This document shows positions 1-12,800 of a DNA stretch of 64,000 bases, piece after piece. Source of the stretch: Zanthoxylum bungeanum (Eukaryota; Streptophyta; Magnoliopsida; Sapindales; Rutaceae); NCBI GenBank assembly GCA_019454045.1, contig SKCR01036784.1:1-64000 (forward strand). Reading direction: 5' to 3'. Within the stretch, counting starts at the first letter, position 1, and the number at the start of each line of letters is the position of its first letter. The position numbers and the translations under genes were made by a program. The notes beneath the pieces are model-generated. The model saw only the letters and a list, made by a program, of their open reading frames with translations, ran no database searches and was not told where the DNA came from.

Positions 1-110
1 TAGAAATATTTTAGATTGTGCAACATGTGTGACACATCGATTTTGTGATTAATTTCCACTTTATACAAGTCCGAATCCGAATCCGAATTTGAGAAAAATT
101 CATTGGTGAA

Positions 111-920
111 AGTTGTTGATATGATGTTAAGTGCATGCTGATTTTTACAATTGTGCTTTAGAGTATGGATGAATTAAATATGAGTGTTTGAAAATGGTTG
201 GAATGAAATCATCATTCTCTTATAAATATAAGGATTATTTTGATATTTTTTTCATCGAAACATTTTAACAATTGTACTTTTTTAAAGCTTATAATTTGTA
301 GATCTCATTTTGTTTTACTTTCTAATCCTATTGAGTTTCTAGTTAAGTAACATCAAATCTCTTCAATCTTTAACCATATAGAGATGTTCTTTTTATTTAC
401 TCTGATTTTAATTTAAAAAAATTTAAATATCTCTATAAATATAAAATATTTTATCATGAAAATTATAATAATAATCTACAAATCATAAGGTTTCCAATGA
501 ATATCATTGTCAATAAGTTTGATAAAGTCAAAAATATCCACCACGTTCATAAAAATTATAATAATAATGATCTACATTTTCAGCATATTAAATCACAATC
601 ACATTTCAACGTATTAAATCACAATCACATTTCAACGTATTAAATCACAATCACATTTCACCATGTTCTTTCACATTTTTATTGAATTCGGTTATATTTT
701 AGTGAGTTCAGTCATACCTTAAAGAGTTTAGAAATATTTTTGATGGAAGTTGTAGATATGATGTTAAGTGCATGGAGATTTTTACAATTGTGATTTAGAG
801 TTCGGATGAATTAAATATGAGTATTTGAAAACGATTGGTATGAAATCATCAATCTCTTATAAATATAAAGGCTATTTTGGTCTTTTTTTCATCGAAACAT
901 TTAATAATTGTACTTTTTTT
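111..920 (+). repeat. Diverged direct repeat pair (about 111-292 and 747-920)
   Basis: Two copies of about 180 bp, offset by about 636 bp, share long runs such as gatatgatgttaagtgcatg and ttcatcgaaacatt, with scattered substitutions. The family is unknown; they could be remnants of an LTR or MITE pair. Nothing coding lies between them. Confidence 0.7.
590..662 (+). repeat. 26-bp tandem repeat, about 2.8 copies
   Basis: The unit begins aaatcacaatcacatttcaa and repeats at 590, 616 and 642 with almost no divergence, so the array is probably recent. Confidence 0.85.
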
Positions 921-2180
921 TAAAATTATGATTTGAAAATTAATATACACATTTTTTTTTTATAAAACACTTTATATTTTGAAAGAGAATTAATTTTTAA
1001 AATTTAGAAGGAAAAAACACCTTATATTTACTAGTGCTTGAACTGATTGCAGATTTTCATGTTGTTTTTACCAAAATGATTTGGGAATGAAATAAGTTAA
1101 TAGGGTTGAGCAATAGTTCCGGATATATCAGAAATCATTTGAAGCCAAACAAAAAATTCAGTTTCGGAATTGAAATTAATTATATTAGGATAAGTTTCGG
1201 TTCCTAATAATTAAGAATTGAAATTTTATGAATAGATTTCGATTTCTTTAATATTTGGAATCGGAACAGAAACATGGAACCAGAATTTTATTTACAAGTT
1301 GTCAAACCCCTGTGGAACCAATAAACAATTAAGTAAATTTTTTCTGATATTTGTTTCATGGAAATTTATGCTTATTTCTTGTTATGGTGATGTCTGCTTT
1401 GCATCAAATTGGATGTCAAAAATGTACTGCGTCAATGAGAAACCGAACATTAGGGCTGTCACAAATTTTAAAAATAAAAATAAAAATTTCTCTTTCCAAA
1501 TATGGGCCGTTCGATCAAAATCCAACCACCCAGATCGTATCAGAAAAGACTAATATAAAATGTATTGGAGCCCCGGACAAACCCAAACATGAGTAGAACT
1601 TTGAGCGACTTACAACAAAATCAATATACTAAATATAAATAATTTAAAAATAAATAATTTAAAAATTCAGTTTGATAGGAAGTTAAGATTGCTTGAAAGC
1701 CTTTGTTCCCTAATTTTATTTGAATCAGTTAATAAATATTATATTTTACAAGAAAATATTTCCAGCTATCAGTTTCATAGGTGGAACAAATCAATAACTT
1801 ATTTTTTTTGAACTGTTACATATCAGACTTCATTCATTAATATTTTTGAATATATTATTTAGAGATTTTAAATAATTTTAATCTTAAAAACACACACAGC
1901 TTTGCATTCTAAGAATAAGTAATAATGTTATTAAAAACTAACTGATGATAAAGTTGGATTAAAAAGGGAGTCAGGTCAAATTAGTTAACTTCAAAAAAAT
2001 TAGGAGGAAAGCTTTTCTGATTTGGTGGATGTATTAATAATAAATTGATGAATAACGAACGAACCGACAAGTTTGATTCTGTAATTTGAGAACAATGCTT
2101 CTCTTGACACAAGGTGGAGAAGAGAGAAAACAAGGCACCAGAAACTAAAAAAAATTCCTGAGGCAAGGGTAAGTTATGAT

Positions 2181-5100
2181 TCATTCAGCATGCTCCACTG
2201 TTGCTGATTTCTTTCTCATTGTCCAAAATGCAGTGAAGTAGCGGTTCTGCAAATAAAATCAAACATAATGAGGCCCGTCCGAAACAACAAATTAGTTTAA
2301 GCAATAGCTACAGCATCAATTAATAATCAAGGCTTGATACAAATCCCAACGCGCATAGATAGGTTTTGAAGACGTTGTCTTCGACACATGAAGCGCTGCC
2401 TTCAGAGTGCAAAATTGACGACACCCTACCCATTCCCTACTAAGACTGGAAAACTAAAATTACAGTGAGCAGGGCAGAAAGCTTACTTGCATCATAGACC
2501 GGGGATTAGTTGTATAGGTTGTCTCAATGGTCCTTTCTTTCTGCATTCCATGACCAAGTCAAATTACACTTCGAAAGAGTTGATTGTCAAGCAAAAAGGT
2601 AAACACATGACTGAATTTACCTCTAACTCAAAACCAAATTGCAAAGCAACCCGCTTTACATCTTCTAAACTCAGTTCTATGGACATTTCCTAAAGCAGAG
2701 GAAAGAGGAAAGAAAGAATAAGATAAAAAAAAGTAACACAACATCATCTTGATGAAGTCCTCGTCACGTATAAATAGGTGTGAGTTTTAAGGAAATGAAG
2801 CTTACATCTTCCTGCCCATACAAATCTGCAAAGTGATAAAGTAGGGGCCCCAAATTTATCCAAACCTGTCAACCATAAAATTTGTTAAGCAAATCTGAAA
2901 AGTACTTAGAAAGATGAAATGAAGAGGGAAAAAAGAAGAAGAAGAAGAAGAAGAAGGTGATTCGAACAAGAAGTAAGAACTTACACCCCCATCTTTGAGA
3001 ATTCTTGATATAATTTCAATGTATTCAACAATGTTGTGTGCAGTATCAATAAAGAAGCAAGTTACAACTGCATCCCATGCTCCTGCATGGTACCATAAAT
3101 AATCTGTATAAGAAATTCATTATAATGTAATCCAAAAATGAATAAAAATGCGGCAGTATTTGTATGTATATTGTTAATTCCTGGACACAAATGCCTAGAA
3201 GCAAAAGACAAGAACATGATAAAATATTAAATTGAACTAAACATGCAAAGCAAGAAGATACTGTTTGATGGAGTGAAATGGCAGCCACATGTAAAGTCTT
3301 TAAAAAGCATGCAAAGCTGGTTCTAATTTCGAGGCTTAAATTTGGCAGATATCAACATATGGATGCATAATCCCCTCCAAGTAGATAAAAGAGTGGAAAC
3401 CTCTGGGATTCAATAGCTACTTCATACGAAGTGGAATCCCATGCCAAAAAATGCACATAAACAAGATACAGAAAAATAATAAAGCACATCTGAATGACAA
3501 CATCATTAAATCTAAAAGATGGCCTATCCTTTGAAATCTGTTAATGCTCAACAAGTTTGAATAATGATGGAAGGAGGCAGGAGCTACCATTAGATGCTTC
3601 CCTGTCTAGTATTCATTAATATTATCAATTACCAATTACCATCTCAAAAATGATATAATCAAATACTAATAAATAAGATATATGACAAAGAATCATATTA
3701 GTTTCTTACCTTCTTGGCTTGGGTCACTGTAGACTTCAACAAAGTCACCACCACACATAGAAAACCCTTCGGTAATCCCTGCACTGCTCCCAAGGCAATC
3801 AAGAGATACAGTTAAGAAATTGAGGTGAATTTTTTTATCCAAAAGGAAAAAAGGAATTGCAGTGAGAACTTTATCCAAAAAAAGGAAAAATCAGGTAGCA
3901 GTTTCTCTAAAATAGGTTAACCAAGAACACAAGAAATACAAGTGGATCATTTATTTATCCATTACCTAGTCATCTATGAAATGAATAAGTCCTCCATATC
4001 CATATGTTGGGAAATTAAAACAAAAAATCCATATTAAAGAGGGATGAAGTCATCTTCTACGAACAGAAACTGTCCACATTTTTTTTTTGATGCCTAGAAT
4101 CTCTCAACCTACCAATGTTCATGCATTCTAAACTGGGGAATGCTGCTGATCCAAACTATTCAAAAAATTAACCTTGACAGACATGCAAATCCCGACTTTG
4201 AATACTCCTATCGAGATGCTGTTAAGTAATTACTCCAATATCATCAGTCATCACAACCATGAGGCAAGAATTTACAAAAAAAAAAAGGCCTCTGAAATCA
4301 GAAATAGCAAGAAAAGTTGGAACTAACAATTCTTAGCACTATGGACCACTCAAGAAGCAGCCAGGTTCTCCTTTCAATAAGATAATCAAGAGTGACTTGA
4401 GAAGTCTTCAGTTTGGGCAACTCAAAAACCAAGTCACAAAGTTCAAGATAACGAACAATATGGCAGCAGGTACAGAATCTGAACAGGAAAAAGAGACAAG
4501 TACAGAATCATGGATACCTTGCTGGATGAATGTCTGGGATTGAAACAGGACGAAGTTGGTCACTGTCAGAAAATGAATTGCAATTGCTGTGGATCCAAGG
4601 ATGTATAGTCCAGTCCCCAGCATTTTGGGTACTAAAGTGACCAAACAATAAAAATGTACCAGATCAGAAATCCTTGTCAGAGATGAACGCTCATTAACCA
4701 AGGAGAAAAATAAGTAAAATAGTTTCACAAGGAATTTAATCATAGTTTCTTACTGATTAAGAATAAAACTCGAGCATATCATCATGTAGTAGGAAAATTC
4801 ATTTCCCTGGCTTATAAAACCTGGTAAGGAGCATGAAAAATGTTGGGTGCTATTGATAATTCGGGGTAGTAATTGTGACAATTCGACATCTTAGGCATAC
4901 CTCGACAAGAGATCTCCAAAGCCAGCCTGCCAAGACCAGCACCGGGGACTAAACAGGCAGGAGGGCTGCGATCAATTTTATGATTTAGATACTAGAACAG
5001 ATGCAATGTTGTACGGCAATAATTAGTAATTTGAACATGATCATGAGAAGGAAAATTGTAGCAAGATCACTTTTCAAAATAAGAAAACCAAAAAGAAATC

Positions 5101-8100
5101 CAGTGTACCTCTCCTTCGAGCGATTTGGGAACAGGGCATCAAGCTCTTCAAGAATAGGTCCATAGCATTGATCACGTTCTGTTTGTCCCTGTACAAAGAT
5201 ACTAAAATTGTAGAAATGCACAAGGCTTGGCTCCAAATTGTAGATGAGAACTCCTAACCTAGAAGTAAATGTTACCTCTGCTGCCCAGTCTCTAACTATA
5301 TTCCTTATTATACAGCGGACCTGAAAGACAATGAAAATTATGGATTTTAGGCAGCAAAACTGGCCTTTCTTGAATTAAAGATTTTTGAGAAAAAGTATCA
5401 TTACTAACAAATTTAGCTTAAATTAAAATATAAACTACTTACAATTTTTTTGTGACAGATACCAAACACCAAACTATTCATTTCCAAGATCAATTAAATA
5501 AGGCAGGCAAAACAATATAGCCACATACAGTTAAGAAACAAAGAACCACTATACCTTATCAACATCAACTAATGGAACATTCAACTGAACTGATGGATCC
5601 AACCAGTCGCAAGGTGATGGAGACGCCTGGATATATTGATGGCCAGCAAAAAAATAGTTTTACTTTTATGTAAATGAAAAAATTTAAATTACAAAGTGGG
5701 GAAAAAAACAAAATAACACGTACAACTTTCTAGTTGCATCTGCTGAAAATGAAAAAGCAATTACAAAAATTAGAAAACAAATCTACTTGTTTAAAATAGC
5801 TCAGCAAAAATGCAAGACTGTAGAGACATTTGAGAAATGCTAGATCTTGCCAAATCACATAAAAGGAAAAATACATACATATAAACTCTACAATGGCATA
5901 TCCCAGCCTATAGGATGCACGTAAAGGGAAATAACCAGTAACCCTGTCAGAAAAGCCATGTAAATGGCTAGTACTGTAGCTCAAAGTTGTAACATTCTTT
6001 ACAATATTCATTTCCCCTCTGAGAAAAGTAAATGCATGCGATGTATATATGATTTTCTTATACAATCATCAGCAAGGTTGTTAAAATCGCTTTTTCACCT
6101 AAAATCGTTGGAGGGTCCGAAAAATCGAATCGTAAAATCGTAAGATTTTACTAACTACTCGATTTAATCACACTTAAAACATGGAATAAGATCATACATA
6201 AAGTTTCAAAGGCCAAGGATCAACAAACAAGTCTACAAGTTGCAAATAAGTTAGCAAAGTAACAAAAGTCTAAAAGTTCCAAGCAAAACAAATAAGTTAA
6301 CAACAAATGACAAGTATATGTCTCTAATTTTGATAAGAGTAAACAATTAGGGGGTTAGATGCTATTTCTCCAACCATTTTTACACTAAGTTAAACAAATT
6401 TCACAAAATTTCCATAAACGAAAAAAAATTACCGTTTTAAGACCCCCAAATCACGCTAAATCTGTCTCTCCAAAGATTCAATTCTCTCTCTAACACACAC
6501 TCGGTTCAATTCACAGTGCCCTCTTATCATATTTTAAAACAAACACCACTAAAATTATTATTAATTTTTTTTTTGGACATTTCCCGGTTCAATATTCTTC
6601 CCGTTGAACGCCTCTTCTTTTAGGAATTCACTGACTTGACCTCTGATTATTCAACTCAGTGATCATCCCAAAGCTCAAGAACTCTCTCTCCCTCACTCTC
6701 CTTCATTATCTCCCTCTTGCCGGCAACATCTTGTGGCCTTCAGACGTCGCAAAACCCGCCGTCTACTACTTCCCTAACGACGGTGTTTCAGTCACAACTG
6801 CTGTCTCGACCAACGCCGACTTTAATCTCCTGTCCGGTAATGGAAACCGCAAAACTGCTGAATTTCATCATTTGGTACCCCAGCTGTTGATATCGGACGA
6901 TAAACAGAGGTAATTGCTATCCAAATAACTCTGTTTCCAAATGAAGGTTTTTCAATTGGTATTACATCTCACCATGCAGTTCTTGATGGGAAAAGTTCAA
7001 CGACTTTTGTGAAATCGTGCTAGAAATTGTAAAATCGCACGATTTCACAATTTCAAAGGCCAAAAATCGCGATTTCAACCCGTTTTTACCCCTTTTGCGA
7101 TTTCTTCACGATTCAACCAGTTTTTGCCCCCTGAAATCGTAAAATCGCACGATTTTACGATTTAAAACGCGATTTTAACAACCATGATCACTAGATGATG
7201 CAAAGTCGTTTAATCAGGCACTCCTTACATGGATTATAAATTTTAAGCTTTAGGGCTTAAGCGACATAACTTTATTAAGCTTCAACTTCAGCAATTCCTC
7301 ACAGTTATGTCAAGTCACTCAAGTTTATCTCTAAAAGCAAACAGACATAAGAGGGTGGTTCTTTATTTGGAAGGTGTGAGGCGTTTGGAGAGGAAAGTAC
7401 AGCATGCAACATGAATTAAACTTTTGGAAGAAAGAGATTAATATATTGGTGAGATGAACCATTGACATTACATTTCCGTTGGAATCAGTGACATCATTTC
7501 TACAACTTTGGTCTGTCTCCTTTTTATTTTCCAAGTCCACAGGGCAGCTTGCAGGTTTAGACTCAACGGGACCTTCTGTCTCAACTTCCTGTTGTTTACA
7601 TAAGTAAAATTTCATAATGAAAAATAAAGTAATTCAAACTATCATCATTAATTACAAAAGCTAACACAGCTATCTGATTGTGCAGAGACCTTATCTGTAG
7701 CCATCCCTTTTGCAGTCTCAACTACATCACTCTGTTCCTTGTGATCAACTTCGGAACAACACATTCTTCCACTGCTTGAGGTAGAGTGGCCAGAACATAC
7801 ATTCCTCCCATCAGATAACTGATTATCATAATGGGTATGACCAACATGAGGATCCTCACAAATATCCATGTCCTGGCTCATATCTAGCGGCGGATCAAAT
7901 GCCTACCAAAAAGATATTTCAAACATCAAAATAAACAATATTTAAAAATTCATCATATGCTTAGACGGAAACAGAACTGAACCCACCTGAAGCATAGCAA
8001 ATATGAAATACGAATTCATCGAAATACACCTGCAGAATTAATACCCAAACTAAGCAGTCAGCCAATATGTTATACTTAAGTCCATCACACTTGCACAAGC

Positions 8101-8583
8101 TGATAAATGCTAAATGGAAACAAATGCCTAGTTATATATTGATTATTGGGTACCACTATTTCTTAAACAATAATGAAAAAAATTACCTTCTTAGTTTCTT
8201 AAACTTCAAAGGGCAGTGGGAAAGTAAAGCCTGCAATGCATTGACAACAACCAATTAGATAATACGAATAACTACAAAAGTAAAAGTAAAAAAAATAAAA
8301 ATAAATTGCCTTGTGGGAAGGCGGGAGCTTTCTAAATGATCGTTCGTATCTCTTAACATCCTCTTCAGAAGCTTCAGGATAGCTGTATTCAATCAAAAAG
8401 TGATAATCAAATTTAATTTAAAATGAAATAAAATGGAGAAGGAATAATTAAAAAGAAAAGGTACTTGAGATAGGCACTGATGATACGGCGAAGGGATTTG
8501 ACTTCGAGGGCTTCTTCAAGATTTCTTAGACGACGTCGTTCCTCGTCGTCTTCCGGCACCTTTACATTAATCTCTCCGGACAT
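2181..8583 (-). CDS. CARNMT1: Carnosine N-methyltransferase-like protein (N2227 family), 18 exons
   Basis: A SAM-dependent methyltransferase. The animal homologue methylates carnosine or histidine; the plant substrate is not known to me. Minus-strand exons: 8583-8465, 8382-8310, 8230-8187, 8029-7987, 7902-7666, 7588-7472, 5626-5555, 5320-5276, 5188-5109, 4965-4901, 4820-4754, 4631-4518, 3783-3710, 3082-2985, 2865-2806, 2689-2621, 2540-2487, 2246-2181. They total 1,497 nt, which is 498 codons plus stop. Family signatures include RYERSFRKLPPSHK near residue 50, SAM motif I VPGAGLGRLALEIS near 285, NEFSYYMMICSSFILN, GDWTIHPWIHSNCNS and the C-terminal NRYFTAFWTMRKK. Exons 5-6 encode an acidic, Ser-rich linker (about residues 100-211), the least certain part; the exon 5 donor (GTTAGC) was chosen on phase. 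Intron 2 uses a GC donor. Intron 6 (1.85 kb) carries a transposon with a captured gene fragment. The start is the first ATG, matching family length. Confidence 0.93.
2937..2956 (+). repeat. (GAA)n microsatellite in an intron
   Basis: Six to seven gaa/aga triplets in tandem just outside methyltransferase exon 14; a simple repeat. Confidence 0.85.
6076..7183 (+). mobile_element. Non-autonomous TIR element carrying a captured BAHD gene fragment
   Basis: The 15-bp ends match perfectly as an inverted repeat: GGTTGTTAAAATCGC at 6076-6090 and GCGATTTTAACAACC at 7169-7183. Both subterminal zones are packed with AAAATCG words in both orientations. No transposase is present. The interior holds part of a BAHD acyltransferase gene on the plus strand, antisense to the host gene. 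Flanks (atcagcaa on the left, atgatcac on the right) agree only partly, so no perfect target duplication is seen. By architecture it is a transduplicating DNA transposon; superfamily (MULE or hAT) is unresolved. Confidence 0.75.
6570..7012 (+). pseudogene. BAHD (HXXXD-type) acyltransferase fragment
   Basis: Resembles the N-terminal third of the malonyltransferase-type BAHD enzymes that acylate phenolic or anthocyanin glucosides. In order: PVERLFF followed by an in-frame TAG at 6621-6623; a frame change near 6655; IPKLKNSLSLTLLHYLPLAGN; a segment with VPQLLISDD; then, after another small frame change near 6910, LFPNEGFSIGITSHHAVLDG, whose HAVLD is the family's catalytic HXXXD motif. It stops shortly after TTFVK, where the element's AAAATCG-rich end begins. 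A full enzyme is about 450 residues; only about 145 are covered and the C-terminal DFGWG part is absent. Confidence 0.85.
8234..8309 (-). other. GC-AG intron (intron 2 of the methyltransferase gene)
   Basis: On the minus strand the exon ends CACAAG and the intron starts GCAATT. The next exon starts GCTTTACTT after TTGCAG. Exons 2 and 3 join in phase as ...SHK|ALLSH..., which is the conserved N2227 reading. No GT donor nearby keeps this frame. Exact acceptor-side end may differ by a few bases. Confidence 0.8.
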
Positions 8584-9813
8584 TTTTTCTGATAGCTGTT
8601 GGAGAGTAGGCGTCGGATGCTCCTCGTCTTCTCCTTTCTTCTGTAATCACCACTCTCACCAGACCTAATCAAAAGTTTGGTGGGCTTTAGATGGGCTTAC
8701 TTGTTGGCCCATTAGAGCCCACAAGAGTCTTTATAAAGAGGGAAAAAAAATGTTCTTTTAGTTTATAAAATAATAATTAACCATCGAAAAAAATAATAGC
8801 ACCTAAATTTATCTTTACGTCCCTCGAAGGAAACCCACCAATATTAGCCTATTAAAAGAATTCTACTCGTGTTTTTTTTAATATATATATATATATAAAA
8901 CTATAATTAAAATAAATAAATAAATATTACTTTACTCATGATTATACGACCACTTTGACAAATTGCTTGATTTTAAGTGGAATCATACCACCAAGGCAAA
9001 AAATCTCAAATCTCTAATGATATTTAGGATCCTTATACGTGATTCGGAACTATTATCAATTTAAAATATTTTGAATAAAATTTAAAATAATTTATCGTCC
9101 TAAATAAAAAATTGGACCAAAATTAATCCAATACCTCACATTTATCTAATAGAAGACAGGCAATTGTACCTTACACTTTTCTAATATAAGGCAGGCAATA
9201 AGAAGCAAATAGAAAGAAGAAGAATAGTACCTTGATCTAACAATTATCAAAGTCTAAAACAATAATTTTCAATTAATACAGGTTTCTAAGAATTCATACA
9301 AACTCCCTTTTGTCCCCAAAGAAAACAAAATACTTTTTTTAGAAACATAATCACTTTTGAAACAAACATTATGAAACAAAAGTGAGTTTTTGAAAAGTTT
9401 TCTGAAACCAAACCACCTGTACCTTCTCTGTCCCCACTTATGCTTCCAAAACTTTTTTTTTTTTGTCTGGAGTTTCCACAAAGAGCACCAAAATAAAGCT
9501 CCCCAGAAGATTAAAAAAGCTTCCAGTCACTAACTCCCATCCATCATTTTCATCATATTACACATTTATAGGCATCACCATATATTCAAGATGAGCATTT
9601 AATTTTAGGTACCTTTTTCAAGAAAAAAAAAACAAAATGAAACATAAAATGCTGAACCCTTACAATGAACTCCCTAGTTAAATGCACAACCCTTGCTTCC
9701 AGTGTGCAGATTCCGTTCTTATGCAGATTCAATCTCTCAAGGCTTCCAAGGGAATAATGCACTGAGATTACCCAGCAACAGCCATGAGATTTTCAAGACA
9801 CACCATATCTTCA
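8584..9813. other. Spacer between the two host genes
   Basis: Holds the promoter and 5' UTR of the methyltransferase gene (just above 8583) and the 3' UTR and downstream region of PAT1. The sequence is AT-rich with a (TA)n tract near 8881-8898. Open frames at 9269-9481 and 9693-9929 are antisense or low-complexity and carry no recognisable domain. Confidence 0.6.
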
Positions 9814-12800
9814 TTAACCCCGAACTGATTCAGAAATTGTTTGGTTACGGCCAGCACTGGGAATGGATCCAGCATAGGACTCGCACTGGCTGGCAAAACT
9901 TTTTAGAGAATTCAGCTGTTCCTCGTTAGTGTGAGGAAGACTAGCACGTAGAAGTTCCCTGGGCATTTCTCCTTTTATAGCGTCAGAACTGTTAACTTCT
10001 GTGCTTGGCTGGGTCAGCTTTATGGTTTCATATTTACTCATGCAATACTTGGTCAAAAGATCGAAAAAATTGTCAAATGAAGCATGCCAGAGATCAAGAT
10101 TACGTGAACTACCAGCAGCATGGGTAAGCAGCTCACTTGCTCTTTCAAGAACTGATATTAAAATAATGGTGGCACTATCGCCAGCAGAGCTTCCAAGGGG
10201 GCGGAGTGGTGGCTGCTCCAAAGAACAAACAACAGCAATAAGACAAGCGCTGAGTGAACGAAGATCCATGCCTTCAACACAAGTGCATACTGTCTTTGCA
10301 AGATTACTTGTTGTCTCAGCTGCTGCTGGATCAGAGGAAAGACCACCAAACAAAAACCTCAGATGACGGAAAATGGCCATACAGACAATTCGTGCAAGCT
10401 CACTACCAGGAATGAGGAGATTAAGGAATTTGATGAAGAGCTTCCGACCCTTAGGAAGAGAGGCCAACCTAAGGAACACTATGTCCTCCTTCAGAGCTAG
10501 CCCAACTGTGTGGCTACTTTTGCCAAGTGGATCAACAAGCTGAAGTGATGCTGCCAATCCTTCCAGCAGGGCCTGCCGCCTCTGCCTAAGCTGAGCGCCA
10601 CCATCTTGAGCCTGACCAGATTGTAGGAGCCGGTCAATATCATCTATATCAAGAAGAAGAGAAAGACCATCTTCAATGGTGATCCTAGCTGCAAGCATTG
10701 GTTCCTGTTCCAGAGGCTTCTCAGAGACTTTCTGGTCAGTGCTCCCATCAGAAGAACCAGAGGAAGGATCCACATCAAGAAGCGGACGAGGCATACGTAT
10801 GGAAGAGAGGGGAATTCTCCCAAGAGCATCAGCTTGAAGATGTTCTGTGCTGTTGCGAGCTCGAGATGGGAGCTCCTTCAGGTGAGATGGACAAAATTGG
10901 CTTTTCATCCTTGACCCATCTGATTTTTTTGCAAGACGAGCTTGGTGGTAATAATCATTAACATATGGGTCACTGCTATGTGTTGCAGCATGCTGCATTT
11001 TAAGAATACTCTCTATCTCTTCACCTGTCATATACTTGGATCTGAATTGCACCCACCCACTGTCACTTTTCTGACTAGCATCAGAGCCTTGATGGGATAA
11101 ACGCGTACCACCTCTGCTTCTATGTGATGTCTTCGGTTTATGATCCCTAATATCAGCTCCATGCATTGCTTTGTAGGATGATGTATGATGGGCATTGTAT
11201 AGTTGGGATTGCAAAGCTGCAAAATGAGCCAAAGACGGTTGAACTTGAGGGTGAAATCTCAGCTGTTGCAACTGCTGTTGTGGTGACATCAACTGCTGAG
11301 ATATCAAGCCATTTTGATAGGGTAACTGCTGTTGCAATATATAGTGTAAGAGGCTAGATTGATCACCATGTAACAGGCCGGCATGGCTAACCCAGTGATT
11401 TTGTTGTCTGTTATTAAGAGAGAGGCCAGGCAGGGGGATCTGAGACATATTTCCACCATACTGCAAACCATGAGATAGGCCAGCTAGATGAAGGTTAGAG
11501 TTGGATACAGGAGAGAGATTTGGTGCACAGAAGGGTGACTGAGGTCCACCAGCTGGAGAAGGAATATTCAGATGGCGTGGTGAAGCCTGCTGAGACCTGC
11601 TACCAGGAGGAGGGAAAGATGTGAAACTTGATTTCGGAACAAGATTTGGTTCACTAGAGAAATGATGCTGTGCTTGCTGCTCAGGATATGAGGATGTTCT
11701 GTACAAAGGTCTTGATTCTGAAAAACGAGCAGAAGGTTGTGGTTGTGATGACCATCTCTTTCCATCCTCCGAATTTTCCAAGTCAAGCATATGCTGATCT
11801 AACCAGTTTCCAAATTCTCCATCTTGCGCCCAATCTGTAGCTGATGAACCTGAAAAGTATCCCATCAATTGAGACAAGAAAGAATCTAAAAGCTCAAAAT
11901 ATTCAAAGATCTTATGATTAAATCTAATGAGCCACAAACATCAATAGAGAGATACCAAGGGAAAAATGAAAGGGAATCTGCAAAAAGTATAATAAGAGAA
12001 TCTAAACACACAAAATCTATGTAGTAAAGATCTCTTCGACATAAACATCAAAGGGCAAGACTAAAGCTTCAAATTCTACCATGCCAATGATGCCATAGAT
12101 AAGAAAACTACACATTTACATAAAACTTTTTTTTTTTGAAATCGTTGGAAACCCCACCGCCAAACCACCCCTTCCGAGCTTAAGCGGAGCAGGTAAAATC
12201 CCCGGCTGTCCCAGGCTCTTACAAGAAACGCACTCCCTGGATTCGAACCCAGGACCTCAAGGTGAGATCCTGAACCCTACACCACCAAGCTACGCCCCTT
12301 GGGGACTACATAAAACATACTAAGACTGTTTAAACAAATAATCCAATAGACCTTCCATTGGACAAAATACTAAGACTGTTTAAACCAATAGACCTTCCAT
12401 AGAACAAAATTCAATATGGATCCCAGATAAAGCAATAAAATAGCAATCAATACAGAGCAAATTCAAATGGTCCAACAATTTCATTCATAAGTAAGAAACT
12501 AAACCCTTGTGATGGAAGAAAAATTAGCCAAAAAGCTTAAACCAACAAATAGAGAAGAGCAGAGAAAATGAACTCTCAAGTACCCACCTATAGCTCTGTG
12601 GATAAATAGCTTAATAGTTGTCTTGTTGCTGAATCTTATATGTGTAGATAAGTGAGTGATGAGATAAAAATGCTTCTTAACACAGATTGCATGAGAGCGG
12701 GCTACAAACCATTTAAGTCGAGGCTATGATAGAACCCCCAAATTCACACAACAATCACACAAGAAATCACACCAAGAACATAACTAAATTGTATTTTAAT

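Larger units (their letters stand above)
1..2180. other. AT-rich intergenic region downstream of the methyltransferase gene
   Basis: No gene is supported here. The short open frames at 1299-1596 have no recognisable motif and overlap each other in different frames. The first 950 bases contain a diverged direct repeat and a short tandem array (listed separately). The stretch 1100-1290 is a low-complexity mix of gaa/att words. The last bases before 2181 probably include the 3' UTR of the minus-strand methyltransferase gene, but I could not place a polyadenylation site. Confidence 0.6.

Noticed and set aside
4408..6065. 111-codon frames on the minus strand in the methyltransferase gene
   Set aside because: Read through exons in a wrong frame or through introns; the spliced model explains the conserved segments.
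10001..10366. 121-codon plus-strand frame inside PAT1
   Set aside because: Antisense shadow of the PAT1 coding exon.
12127..12306. A possible tRNA gene (A and B box seen)
   Set aside because: The text between and around the boxes does not fold as a cloverleaf, and an A-rich tail and target duplication mark it as a SINE.
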